Source: Herminiimonas arsenicoxydans (GTDB lineage Bacteria; Pseudomonadota; Gammaproteobacteria; Burkholderiales; Burkholderiaceae_D). From it: a stretch of DNA of 64,000 bases. The DNA lies in the NCBI GenBank assembly GCA_000026125.1, contig CU207211.1:2976001-3040000 (forward strand), in the 5' to 3' direction. Each line of letters begins with the position of its first letter. Position 1 is the first letter of the stretch. A model generated the notes under the pieces. It did no database searches. It saw only the letters and a program-made list of their open reading frames with translations, and had not been told where the DNA came from. The position numbers were made by a program, and so were the translations under genes. Positions 25,588-32,265 of this stretch are shown piece by piece.

Positions 25588-26199
25588 ATGGTCAATAAAG
25601 TAGCAATTCTTCTATTCAGTCTTCTGTCATCAGCATCTTATGGCCAGACAGTCACCACTGCTGATCGCGCCGGCATCCAGGTTGTCATAGGCCGCGATGA
25701 GAGCGGCTTTTCGTCTTGCGGCATTAGAACCATGCCGATGATGTCTTCGGTAGATGGTGTAGAAGTGTACGATTTTTCAATCGTAATTTACCGTGAACGC
25801 TTCATGCCACTTATTAAAGCAGGGCGATTCAAGTTGACAAATAAAGATGCGCAAAACAACATCGCGCCGAAAGTGGTAACGCCAGCGCCAATTAAATTTT
25901 GGGTTGCAAATGCTACGGAGGGAACCCCGTTAATGGCTACCAACTTAATTCCGGCTGAAACATCAGGTTTTGTACTTGGATTTGGCGACCTTGCGGCATC
26001 TTGGGCCGCCATACTGTCAATAGCTAACGGCGACTTGACCCACGTTGTGATTCGAGGGAAATCGGATGAATACGACCATGTAATAGCCTTCAAAGCTAAA
26101 CTGCAACCACAAGACTTCGCGTCCCTCAGCGCTTGCTTAGACTCCCTGCTTAGCGAATTAAGACGGGACGCCGCGGCAACAAAGGACGAACAACAGTGA
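25588..26199 (+). CDS. secreted protein of unknown function
   Basis: 203 residues. The first 19 residues are a classical signal peptide (VAILLFSLLSSASYGQ), with cleavage probably after SYG. The mature part is beta-rich, with two Cys (in FSSCGIRTMP and LSACLDSLL). No family recognised. The stop overlaps the GTG start of the nuclease gene by four bases (GTGA), so the two products are probably co-translated and may act together outside the cytoplasm. Confidence 0.65.
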   Translation: MVNKVAILLFSLLSSASYGQTVTTADRAGIQVVIGRDESGFSSCGIRTMPMMSSVDGVEVYDFSIVIYRERFMPLIKAGRFKLTNKDAQNNIAPKVVTPAPIKFWVANATEGTPLMATNLIPAETSGFVLGFGDLAASWAAILSIANGDLTHVVIRGKSDEYDHVIAFKAKLQPQDFASLSACLDSLLSELRRDAAATKDEQQ

Positions 26200-26639
26200 G
26201 GCTGGCACTACTCGCTTTAACGTCCCTACTAACTCTCCCCGCCCACGCCCACCAGGTAATCGGCATAGCAGACGGCGACACCCTCACCTTGCTTGTTGAT
26301 AAAAAGCCGGTAAAGATCAGGCTAGCCAACATTGACGCACCGGAAAAGAAGCAACCATTCGGGCAGAAGTCGAAGCAATCCCTATCCTCGCTTTGTTGGG
26401 GCAAGAACGCGGAATATGTTACCCAGGCTATCGATCGATACAAGCGCACTGTTGCGGTCGTCTATTGCGATGGTGCACAGGTTAATGCAGCTCAGGTAAA
26501 GCTAGGCATGGCGTGGGTGTACCCGAAGTACAACAAGGATGCTGCCCTGCCGGCAATGGAACAAGCTGCTAGGCTCACCGGCTTGGGACTATGGGCAGAC
26601 GTTGCGCCTGTGCCGCCTTGGGAGTGGCGCAGGAAGTAG
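26196..26639 (+). CDS. secreted thermonuclease-like (SNase) nuclease
   Basis: 147 residues, GTG start overlapping the upstream stop. Signal peptide at residues 1-18 (LLALTSLLTLPAHA). Then an SNase domain with GIADGDTLTLL (Ca2+-binding Asp), RLANIDAPE (catalytic Arg and Glu) and DRYKRTVAVVYCDG (second catalytic Arg). All key residues of staphylococcal-nuclease-type enzymes are present, so it should cleave DNA/RNA in the periplasm or medium. As cargo on a phage-like element it could provide nutrients or block incoming DNA (inference). Confidence 0.85.
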   Translation: MRLALLALTSLLTLPAHAHQVIGIADGDTLTLLVDKKPVKIRLANIDAPEKKQPFGQKSKQSLSSLCWGKNAEYVTQAIDRYKRTVAVVYCDGAQVNAAQVKLGMAWVYPKYNKDAALPAMEQAARLTGLGLWADVAPVPPWEWRRK

Positions 26640-26730
26640 TAGCCAGAAAGCAACAAATCAAAAGAATTAATGGTACAGTTCATTTGCCCGAGTGAGGCAG
26701 GTACTAATTAATAATAAATAGAAAGAAAGT

Positions 26731-27810
26731 ATGGAAGCAAGCGAAGTTGCGTTGGCACTCCGTGCATGGGCGCAAGAAAATCATTTGTATAAAACGGAAT
26801 TTCCAATAGAACTTCATCCAACAGATGAAGCTAAGGACTCATTATTTGATTCTGCCGCAATGTCAGTCTTGGCAGAAAAAACACTTAGAAGCCGTGGTGG
26901 CATTACTGCAATTGCATTTAATAATGCAAACAACACCGTCACCGTATTCACTGATAAATCTGTCCCTGCCAAAGAACAAAAAATTCTTCCTCAAGCAGTG
27001 CTCCAACAGGTCGAAATTAACTACATGCATAGCGGCACCGCGCAAGCTGGCGTACCAGCAAATAGTGCCGTCCCTGCCCCATTCAGTATTCACAATGGAC
27101 GTTACGCTTGCGGGAGTTCAATCCATCCAGCTAAGGTGCTCGGCGCTGGGACGCTGGGGTGCCTTGTCCGAGATCCGAGTGGCGATATATTTGCGCTTAC
27201 CAACAACCACGTGAGCGGAATGTGTAACTATGCCAGCAATGGTGAAAAGATCATTGCCCCTGGGCACCCAGACATTATCGCAAATGGAATAGACCCATTT
27301 ACAATTGGCTATCACTCGCGCTCTTTGCCAATGGTTCACGGCCTCCCCGATAATGTTGATATTGCCACCAACAACGACGCAGCTTTACTGAAGTTATCTG
27401 ATAGCAATCTGGTTTGTTCAATGCAGGGGCAATCATACGATACGCCATCGTTAACCTTTGAAATGCAGGCTGGGTTTAGCGTTCAAAAAGTGGGGCGAAC
27501 TACCGGCTTAACTCATGGTCAGATAATTGGTGAGATAATAGCCCCCCATCCTGTGAGCTACTCGGTTCCAGGATTTGGAAACCATGTTTCCTTTTTTGAA
27601 AGAGTATTTGCCATTCACTCAAACGATCCAGATACGCCGTTTAGTCAACCAGGCGATTCAGGCTCACTGGTAACAACCGAGATGAATGGGGATCGATACG
27701 CTATTGGTATTGTTTTCGCAGGCAATAATCAGGGCATGTCCTTTGCCTTGCCTTTAATACCTATATTGGCTAATCTAAATGTACAAATCGTCAGCGGCCA
27801 TAATATTTGA
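26731..27810 (+). CDS. trypsin-like serine protease without signal peptide
   Basis: 359 residues; GAAAGAAAG precedes the ATG. The catalytic triad of the chymotrypsin fold is visible: H160 in LTNNHVSG, D216 in NNDAALLKL and S310 in GDSGSLV. The N-terminal ~105 residues are a separate domain (GGITAIAFNNANNTVTVF...ILPQAVLQQVEINY). There is no signal peptide or membrane segment, so the enzyme should be cytoplasmic, unusual for this fold in bacteria and more typical of conflict or regulated-proteolysis systems. AT-rich. A 70-residue gene follows one base after the stop, and then a strong terminator, making a two-gene unit. Confidence 0.85.
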   Translation: MEASEVALALRAWAQENHLYKTEFPIELHPTDEAKDSLFDSAAMSVLAEKTLRSRGGITAIAFNNANNTVTVFTDKSVPAKEQKILPQAVLQQVEINYMHSGTAQAGVPANSAVPAPFSIHNGRYACGSSIHPAKVLGAGTLGCLVRDPSGDIFALTNNHVSGMCNYASNGEKIIAPGHPDIIANGIDPFTIGYHSRSLPMVHGLPDNVDIATNNDAALLKLSDSNLVCSMQGQSYDTPSLTFEMQAGFSVQKVGRTTGLTHGQIIGEIIAPHPVSYSVPGFGNHVSFFERVFAIHSNDPDTPFSQPGDSGSLVTTEMNGDRYAIGIVFAGNNQGMSFALPLIPILANLNVQIVSGHNI

Positions 27811-27811
27811 T

Positions 27812-28024
27812 ATGAAACCTAATGATGCAGCGCGCGGGTTACTCGCCTCTCTTGGCTTACCTAAGGGGGCAGTATCAATTTTGCCATGGCAGAAAGCAGG
27901 CAAAGTAGTAATGCACGTTATGGTGAGCCGTGAGTACCTGCACGTCGTCAAGGCCCCCAGTGTATTTGAAGGCTACAAAGTTTTAGTAGAACCCCGCGAA
28001 AACGCAAATGCACTCAAACATTAA
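27812..28024 (+). CDS. small partner of the trypsin-like protease
   Basis: 70 residues, ATG one base after the protease stop; translation is probably by reinitiation, as no separate site is clear. The sequence (LPKGAVSILPWQKAGKVVMH...VFEGYKVLVEP) has a beta-rich pattern that loosely resembles the N-terminal domain of the protease itself (GGITAIAF...VTVF...VEINY). It might be an inhibitor, chaperone or specificity factor. This is inference from position and pattern only. Confidence 0.6.
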   Translation: MKPNDAARGLLASLGLPKGAVSILPWQKAGKVVMHVMVSREYLHVVKAPSVFEGYKVLVEPRENANALKH

Positions 28025-28043
28025 GTTGCAACCAATTTAGAAG

Positions 28044-28067
28044 AAGCCCCTTAACCGGGGCTTTTTT
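28044..28067 (+). terminator. rho-independent terminator of the protease unit
   Basis: AAGCCCC (28044-28050) pairs with GGGGCTT (28057-28063), followed by a T-run to 28067; 20 bases after the 70-residue gene. Confidence 0.85.
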
Positions 28068-28182
28068 ACGCCCTCTCATATCTATTGGATACCGCTGCCC
28101 CCCACTTCTATTGAGACAAATATCCAGCGGCCACTTAACCTCATGCCAAAATGGATTTCAAGATCATTAAAAAGGGGAAAAT

Positions 28183-28443
28183 ATGGAAACCATTGTTATC
28201 AAGTACGAAGGTCGTAACCTAGTTGCCCGACATAGCGGCAGGGCAATTGCAAAATCCGAAATCATATTCCTAGCCGACATTCGCAGCTCTGTATTGGGTT
28301 ACGCAGATCAGTTCAGTCACGTCAAAGTGATTTACAGGCGCCGCAGCGGGCCAATATCAACATCTGACACAACTCTGTTCCGTAAAAATAAAATGAGAGG
28401 TTTGCGCATAGGGGTAAGAGGATGGATCGATCCGCTTCTTTAG
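28183..28443 (+). CDS. small unknown basic protein
   Basis: 86 residues with an excellent Shine-Dalgarno (AAAGGGG). Basic, beta-rich pattern (IVIKYEGRNLVARHSGRAIA), ending in an Arg/Lys-rich tail (RKNKMRGLRIGVRGW). No family recognised. It stands alone between two terminators. Confidence 0.55.
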   Translation: METIVIKYEGRNLVARHSGRAIAKSEIIFLADIRSSVLGYADQFSHVKVIYRRRSGPISTSDTTLFRKNKMRGLRIGVRGWIDPLL

Positions 28444-28556
28444 CAACCCATACTTAATAGGTATTTTTACGCCCCCTTGTTGCGCCCACTCCACACCGCA
28501 CTTTCTAAGTCGTAACCTAATGTGCCACACTCGATAAAACAACCAAGGGGGAAATG

Positions 28557-28853
28557 ATGGCACGGAGAAAAGATTCAATTGAGAGAAGACAAAGGCGCTT
28601 TCTGCTACCGTTTTTTCAATTCGCCGCGCCAGCGCTGGTGTTTATGATTGCATTGCCGATGATCGAAGATGCCATTTGCAAGTTACTGCATTCTCAAGCA
28701 CCTGCCACCATCTGCGCGCCTATGGTGCCATCCTTCGCTTGGTATGCTATTTCCGCGGCAATCGTTGTCGGTGTCGGCTTATCAGGCTGGCGTTTTTACC
28801 GTGACCACATTTGTGGTGACGCGTACATGGATGATGATTACGACGCCTATTAA
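28557..28853 (+). CDS. small two-span membrane protein
   Basis: 98 residues from the second of two adjacent ATG codons; AAGGGGG lies upstream. A basic N-terminus (RRKDSIERRQRR) is followed by two hydrophobic segments (about residues 19-38 and 58-77) and a short acidic end (DAYMDDDYDAY). Size and topology are compatible with a holin, but no lysin is nearby, so a membrane-acting cargo protein is equally possible. Followed by a good terminator. Confidence 0.6.
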   Translation: MARRKDSIERRQRRFLLPFFQFAAPALVFMIALPMIEDAICKLLHSQAPATICAPMVPSFAWYAISAAIVVGVGLSGWRFYRDHICGDAYMDDDYDAY

Positions 28854-28870
28854 CTGATCAACACAAACAA

Positions 28871-28892
28871 AAAGCGGCTCTATGGCCGCTTT
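28871..28892 (+). terminator. stem-loop terminator of the two-span membrane protein gene
   Basis: AAAGCGGC / GCCGCTTT, 8-bp stem with a 6-base loop, flanked by A and T runs. It may serve both strands, since a small minus-strand gene ends at 28909. Confidence 0.7.
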
Positions 28893-28908
28893 GTCGTTTC
28901 TGCTATTT

Positions 28909-29001
28909 CTACTTGCCCTTACCTGGCGGATTGTTTCCTCTACCACCGCCTGATGGATTGCCTGTCTTGCTAGGTGCATTGTTTGGTGTAGTGCCAGCCA
29001 T
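28909..29001 (-). CDS. 30-residue Gly/Asn/Pro-rich small protein
   Basis: An ATG-to-TAG frame on the minus strand with a strong Shine-Dalgarno (CTGGAGAG five bases before the ATG). The peptide contains SKTGNPSGGGRGNNPP and a Lys-rich end. I recall short proteins with the same 'TGNPSGGGRGNNPP' core in other proteobacterial mobile elements. Disordered by composition; function unknown. A bidirectional-type stem-loop lies just beyond the stop. Confidence 0.5.
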   Translation of the reverse strand: MAGTTPNNAPSKTGNPSGGGRGNNPPGKGK

Positions 29002-29150
29002 ATTGCTCTCCAGAATTGTTATCGCCCAAGCGGCGACTCTCTCAACATAGACGGGCAGCTTAGTCTTCGCAAGCCATATTCATGGGATAGCTGCTTCAAT
29101 TAGAACCTGCTTTAATGCTTATGCCCTTGCATGGGGGCGATCCTTCCCTT

Positions 29151-29177
29151 TACCCGTCCATGAGGCGGGTATTTTTT
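29151..29177 (+). terminator. rho-independent terminator with no coding gene upstream
   Basis: TACCCGTC (29151-29158) pairs with GGCGGGTA (29164-29171), followed by TTTTTT (29172-29177). The ~150 bases upstream on the plus strand contain no credible ORF, so the transcript it ends may be a small RNA. Confidence 0.65.
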
Positions 29178-29233
29178 CGCCCGCGTTGCAATGTTTACGG
29201 TTTAATTGGCGTTTATTCTTCGGCAACTAAAAT

Positions 29234-29626
29234 ATGAACGAGATGGACATACCAAACGATGTTCGCACTGTCATGTCGGCTCTTGCAGATTTCGAACGAC
29301 GCCTTGAATCTCTTATCGATGAAATATCAGAAAAGCGCTATTTCAGCCCACCGGAACGGGAGCGATTGAGAGAGATAATCACGCCCCTCAAGGCCGACAT
29401 CAAAGCTTCGGCAAAGCGTATGAAGGTCAATGATGATCGCCTGCCGCAAACCGACATTGAGCGTTGTTACTTTGAGCCTGCGTTGCGATCTGCTTCTGCC
29501 AACTTCACCGTTGCCACGAACTCAAACCCTATAACCTCGAATTGGGTTGCATGCCTTTACGGCGTAAAAATTGACATCTCCCACCCGCTGTTCAATCTGA
29601 AGCAGCAATACCCAGGTATTGATTGA
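29234..29626 (+). CDS. unknown cytoplasmic protein of the right arm
   Basis: 130 residues. The first half is highly charged and helical (ALADFERRLESLIDEISEKR, RERLREIITPLKADIKASAK), likely a helical hairpin; the second half is mixed. No good Shine-Dalgarno is visible and no family is recognised. It is followed by the structured leader of the second AlpA-like gene. Confidence 0.55.
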   Translation: MNEMDIPNDVRTVMSALADFERRLESLIDEISEKRYFSPPERERLREIITPLKADIKASAKRMKVNDDRLPQTDIERCYFEPALRSASANFTVATNSNPITSNWVACLYGVKIDISHPLFNLKQQYPGID

Positions 29627-29689
29627 GCCCTTCATCGCATCGCTGTCAGCTTCGGCCCTGGGTCATCGACGTTTAAATACTGATTTCTG

Positions 29690-29734
29690 TACTGAACATC
29701 TACAACACGCAGTGATGCGGAAAGGTGTTCAGTA
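29690..29734 (+). promoter_or_regulatory. hairpin at the start of the second AlpA-like gene
   Basis: TACTGAACA (29690-29698) pairs perfectly with TGTTCAGTA (29726-29734). The 3' strand starts directly after the Shine-Dalgarno GGAAAGG (29719-29725) and includes the first base of the start codon, so the fold could limit translation, as proposed for copy 1. Confidence 0.45.
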
Positions 29735-29943
29735 TGCAAGCCAACCAAAATTTCCCACCGATTGAATTTGAAACACGCAGCCATGTAGAAACGGCCTGCG
29801 CGGCTTTTCATTTGATGCGCAAGCCGCAGACAATGCGCGCTTATGCTTGCTTAGAATCGGGACCGATTCGACCAACTCGCATTAATGGACGTCTTGCTTG
29901 GGCAGTGGCAGATATTAAGCGCTTGCTTGATGGTGGCTGCTGA
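29734..29943 (+). CDS. AlpA/excisionase-like helix-turn-helix protein, copy 2
   Basis: 69 residues from the ATG at 29734, which has GGAAAGG eight bases upstream; a GTG at 29725 is in frame but lies inside that site. The C-terminal half (ACLESGPIRPTRINGRLAW) is nearly identical to copy 1 at 16660-16872, while the N-terminal half is diverged. It sits 107 bases inside attR and just before the arm-type GGTTACACA motifs, a position typical of a recombination directionality factor. One copy may regulate transcription and the other excision (inference). Confidence 0.7.
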   Translation: MQANQNFPPIEFETRSHVETACAAFHLMRKPQTMRAYACLESGPIRPTRINGRLAWAVADIKRLLDGGC

Positions 29944-29963
29944 GCAGAACGTTGATGAAATGG

Positions 29964-29983
29964 GGTTACACAGTGGTTACACA
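29964..29983 (+). promoter_or_regulatory. right arm-type integrase sites (2x GGTTACACA)
   Basis: Direct copies at 29964-29972 and 29975-29983, with the same 11-base period and orientation as the pair at 12562-12581, about 70 bases inside attR. Confidence 0.6.
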
Positions 29984-30008
29984 ACCAGCTCTCAGACGCG
30001 GAAATGGA

Positions 30009-30044
30009 AAAAGGGTTAGCGACCACTACGGTGCTAACCCTTTT
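30009..30044 (-). terminator. element-supplied terminator for tRNA-Thr
   Basis: AAAAGGGTTAGC (30009-30020) and GCTAACCCTTTT (30033-30044) form a perfect 12-bp stem. Read on the minus strand it lies six bases after the tRNA CCA end and is followed by a T-run. It replaces the original terminator now found at 12342-12379. Confidence 0.7.
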
Positions 30045-30050
30045 AAGTAC

Positions 30051-30126
<76 letters not shown>

Positions 30127-30153
30127 AAAACTTTTCGCAGCGCGTATTCTACG

Positions 30154-30672
30154 CTATTTAATGCGTGTAAGTGTAGGACGTCCACCTTTTTTTGGCGGAT
30201 CCGGTTCATTATCCGAGTGATCAGCGCCATCTTTTTCACCATGCTGATTGTGCATGGTAGGCACCGAAGTCAGCATCGGCGCAGAAGATGTTGTGCCGCC
30301 CTGTTCGTCGGCGGAAAAATCATCCGCCAATTCATCGACAGCCTGCGCGTCAGTATTGCGATCGATCGCTTCAAACGCCATGCCTTGCCCGTTTTCGCGT
30401 GCATATATCGCCGTCACATTATCGACTGGAACTGAAATGTCACGCGATACGCCGCCGAAACGTGCACTGAAGCGGATCAAGTCGTTTTCCATCTTCAAGC
30501 CGCTGGTGGCGCTAAAGCTGATATTGAGGACGATCTCGCCATTCTTGACGAACTCCATCGGCACTCTGGTGCCGGCGTCGACTACTGCGGCCATGTAGGG
30601 TGTGTACCCGTTGTCGGTGCACCACTCGTATATGGCGCGCAACAGATAAGGTTTGGTAGATGTTTCAGACAT
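30154..30672 (-). CDS. sspB: ClpXP specificity-enhancing factor SspB
   Basis: 172 residues from the ATG at 30672 (MSETSTKPYLLRAIYEWC); a longer frame to 30690 adds six residues. The N-terminal ~110 residues are the SspB substrate-binding domain (YLLRAIYEWCTDNGYTPYM, GEIVLNISFSATSGLKM, RFGGVSRDISVPV). A long acidic linker follows, and the end RPTLTRIK is the ClpX-binding tail. It tethers ssrA-tagged proteins to ClpXP. It lies downstream of sspA in the usual order. Confidence 0.93.
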   Translation of the reverse strand: MSETSTKPYLLRAIYEWCTDNGYTPYMAAVVDAGTRVPMEFVKNGEIVLNISFSATSGLKMENDLIRFSARFGGVSRDISVPVDNVTAIYARENGQGMAFEAIDRNTDAQAVDELADDFSADEQGGTTSSAPMLTSVPTMHNQHGEKDGADHSDNEPDPPKKGGRPTLTRIK

Positions 30673-30783
30673 GATGATGGCAGATTCCATGCATGCAAAA
30701 AGTGTGACATGAAACTCAAAAGATGTCGTTGAATAAAATACAAGCTTTCACGCAACAACATCTTTTGATACATGAGCTGACTT

Positions 30784-31395
30784 TTAGCGGCGCATGACCT
30801 TCTCAGAAGGAGTCAGTGCTTCGATATAGGCAGGACGCGAAAAGATGCGCTCTGCATATTTCATCAGCGGTGCAGCTGTTTTCGACAGTTCAATGCCGTA
30901 ATGATCCAGACGCCACAGCAACGGTGCAATCGCCACGTCCAGCATCGAGAATTCATCGCCCAGCATGTACTTGTTTTTCAGGAACAGCGGGGCCAGCGTG
31001 GTCAGGCGATCGCGAATTTCGTTGCGTGCTTTTTCCTGCGCTTTTTCACCGCTGCGACCCTTGTCATTTTCGAGCACGTGCACGTGAATGAACAATTCTT
31101 TTTCAAAATTGAACAGCATCAGACGCGCGCGCGCGCGCATCAGAGGATCGGCCGGCATCAACTGCGGATGCGGAAAGCGCTCATCGATGTATTCATTGAT
31201 GATGTTGGATTCGTACAGGATCAAATCGCGCTCAACCAGAATCGGCACCTGGCCGTACGGGTTCATCGTCGAAATATCTTCCGGTTTGTTGAACAGATCC
31301 ACATCGCGAACTTCAAAGTCCATGCCTTTTTCAAACAGGACCAGTCGGCAGCGTTGGGAAAATGGGCAGGTAGTGCCCGAATAGAGAACCATCAT
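30784..31395 (-). CDS. sspA: stringent starvation protein A (GST-fold)
   Basis: 203 residues. N-terminal thioredoxin-like domain (LYSGTTCPFSQRCRLVLFEKG, VPILVERDLILYESNIINEY) and C-terminal all-helical GST domain. SspA associates with RNA polymerase and shifts expression during starvation in other bacteria. Upstream of sspB and downstream of petC in the same orientation, a standard betaproteobacterial arrangement. Confidence 0.93.
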   Translation of the reverse strand: MMVLYSGTTCPFSQRCRLVLFEKGMDFEVRDVDLFNKPEDISTMNPYGQVPILVERDLILYESNIINEYIDERFPHPQLMPADPLMRARARLMLFNFEKELFIHVHVLENDKGRSGEKAQEKARNEIRDRLTTLAPLFLKNKYMLGDEFSMLDVAIAPLLWRLDHYGIELSKTAAPLMKYAERIFSRPAYIEALTPSEKVMRR

Positions 31396-31478
31396 TTTTA
31401 TAGTTCCTTAGAAACAAAAGGGTGAGACGCAGCACGGCTCACCCTGATACAAATGCCCGCAACATGCGGGCAGAAAAT

Positions 31479-32243
31479 TTACTTGATGTCTTTCCAGTAG
31501 GAAGCGTTCAAGCGCCAGGTGAGTACTATGCATACACCCAGGAACAGCAATACCCAAACGCCGAGACGTTTACGGGTATTTTGTGCCGGTTCCGCCATCC
31601 AGGTCATGAACGACACCAGATCGGCAACCGACTTGTCGTACTCAAGTGCCGTCATCTTGCCTGGCGTGACCTGCTCGAAACCGGCAAACTTGTGCACCAC
31701 CTTGCTTGCATCATGCGGATCTTTTTCTTCGACGAACTTGGCTTCACGCACACCTTGCAGTTCCCACAACACGTGCGGCATGCCAACGTTAGGGAAAGTC
31801 AGGTTGTTCCAGCCAGTCGCACGCGTATCGTCTTTATAGTAAGTACGCAGATACGTGTAGAGCCAGTCAGGTCCCGAACCCGCGCTGGATGCCTTGGCGC
31901 GTGCGATCACCGACAGATCCGGTGGTGTGGCCCCAAACCATTCTTTCGCATCTTTCGGCGCCATGGCAATCGTCATCATGCTGCCGACCTTGTCCGACGT
32001 GAAGAGCAGATTGTTCTTGATTTGCTCTTCGGTCAGGCCAATGTCCTGCAGCTTGTTGTAACGCATTGCCGATGCAGAGTGACAGCTCAGGCAGTAATTC
32101 ACAAAAAGTCTTGCGCCATTCTGCAATGCTGCAAGGTCTTTGGTATGGTCAGGCGCACGATCCAGTGGAAATTCACCACCGGCAGCCAGAGCCAGCCCTG
32201 GCAAAAGTACCAGAGCCGCAATCAGTTTTTTCAGCAATTTCAT
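31479..32243 (-). CDS. petC: cytochrome c1 of the bc1 complex
   Basis: 254 residues from the ATG at 32243 (MKLLKKLIAAL), chosen because it begins a signal peptide ending ALA. Haem-binding CLSCH is in NYCLSCHSASAMRYNK (about residues 52-67), and the axial Met region PPDLSVIARA follows. One C-terminal membrane anchor (about 228-246). Last gene of the petA-petB-petC operon; passes electrons from the Rieske protein to cytochrome c. Confidence 0.95.
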   Translation of the reverse strand: MKLLKKLIAALVLLPGLALAAGGEFPLDRAPDHTKDLAALQNGARLFVNYCLSCHSASAMRYNKLQDIGLTEEQIKNNLLFTSDKVGSMMTIAMAPKDAKEWFGATPPDLSVIARAKASSAGSGPDWLYTYLRTYYKDDTRATGWNNLTFPNVGMPHVLWELQGVREAKFVEEKDPHDASKVVHKFAGFEQVTPGKMTALEYDKSVADLVSFMTWMAEPAQNTRKRLGVWVLLFLGVCIVLTWRLNASYWKDIK

Positions 32244-32265
32244 GATTCTCTTATCCCTTTGCGGC

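Noticed and set aside
28557-28853. Firm holin call for the two-span protein
   Set aside because: No endolysin or spanin nearby; topology alone is not enough.
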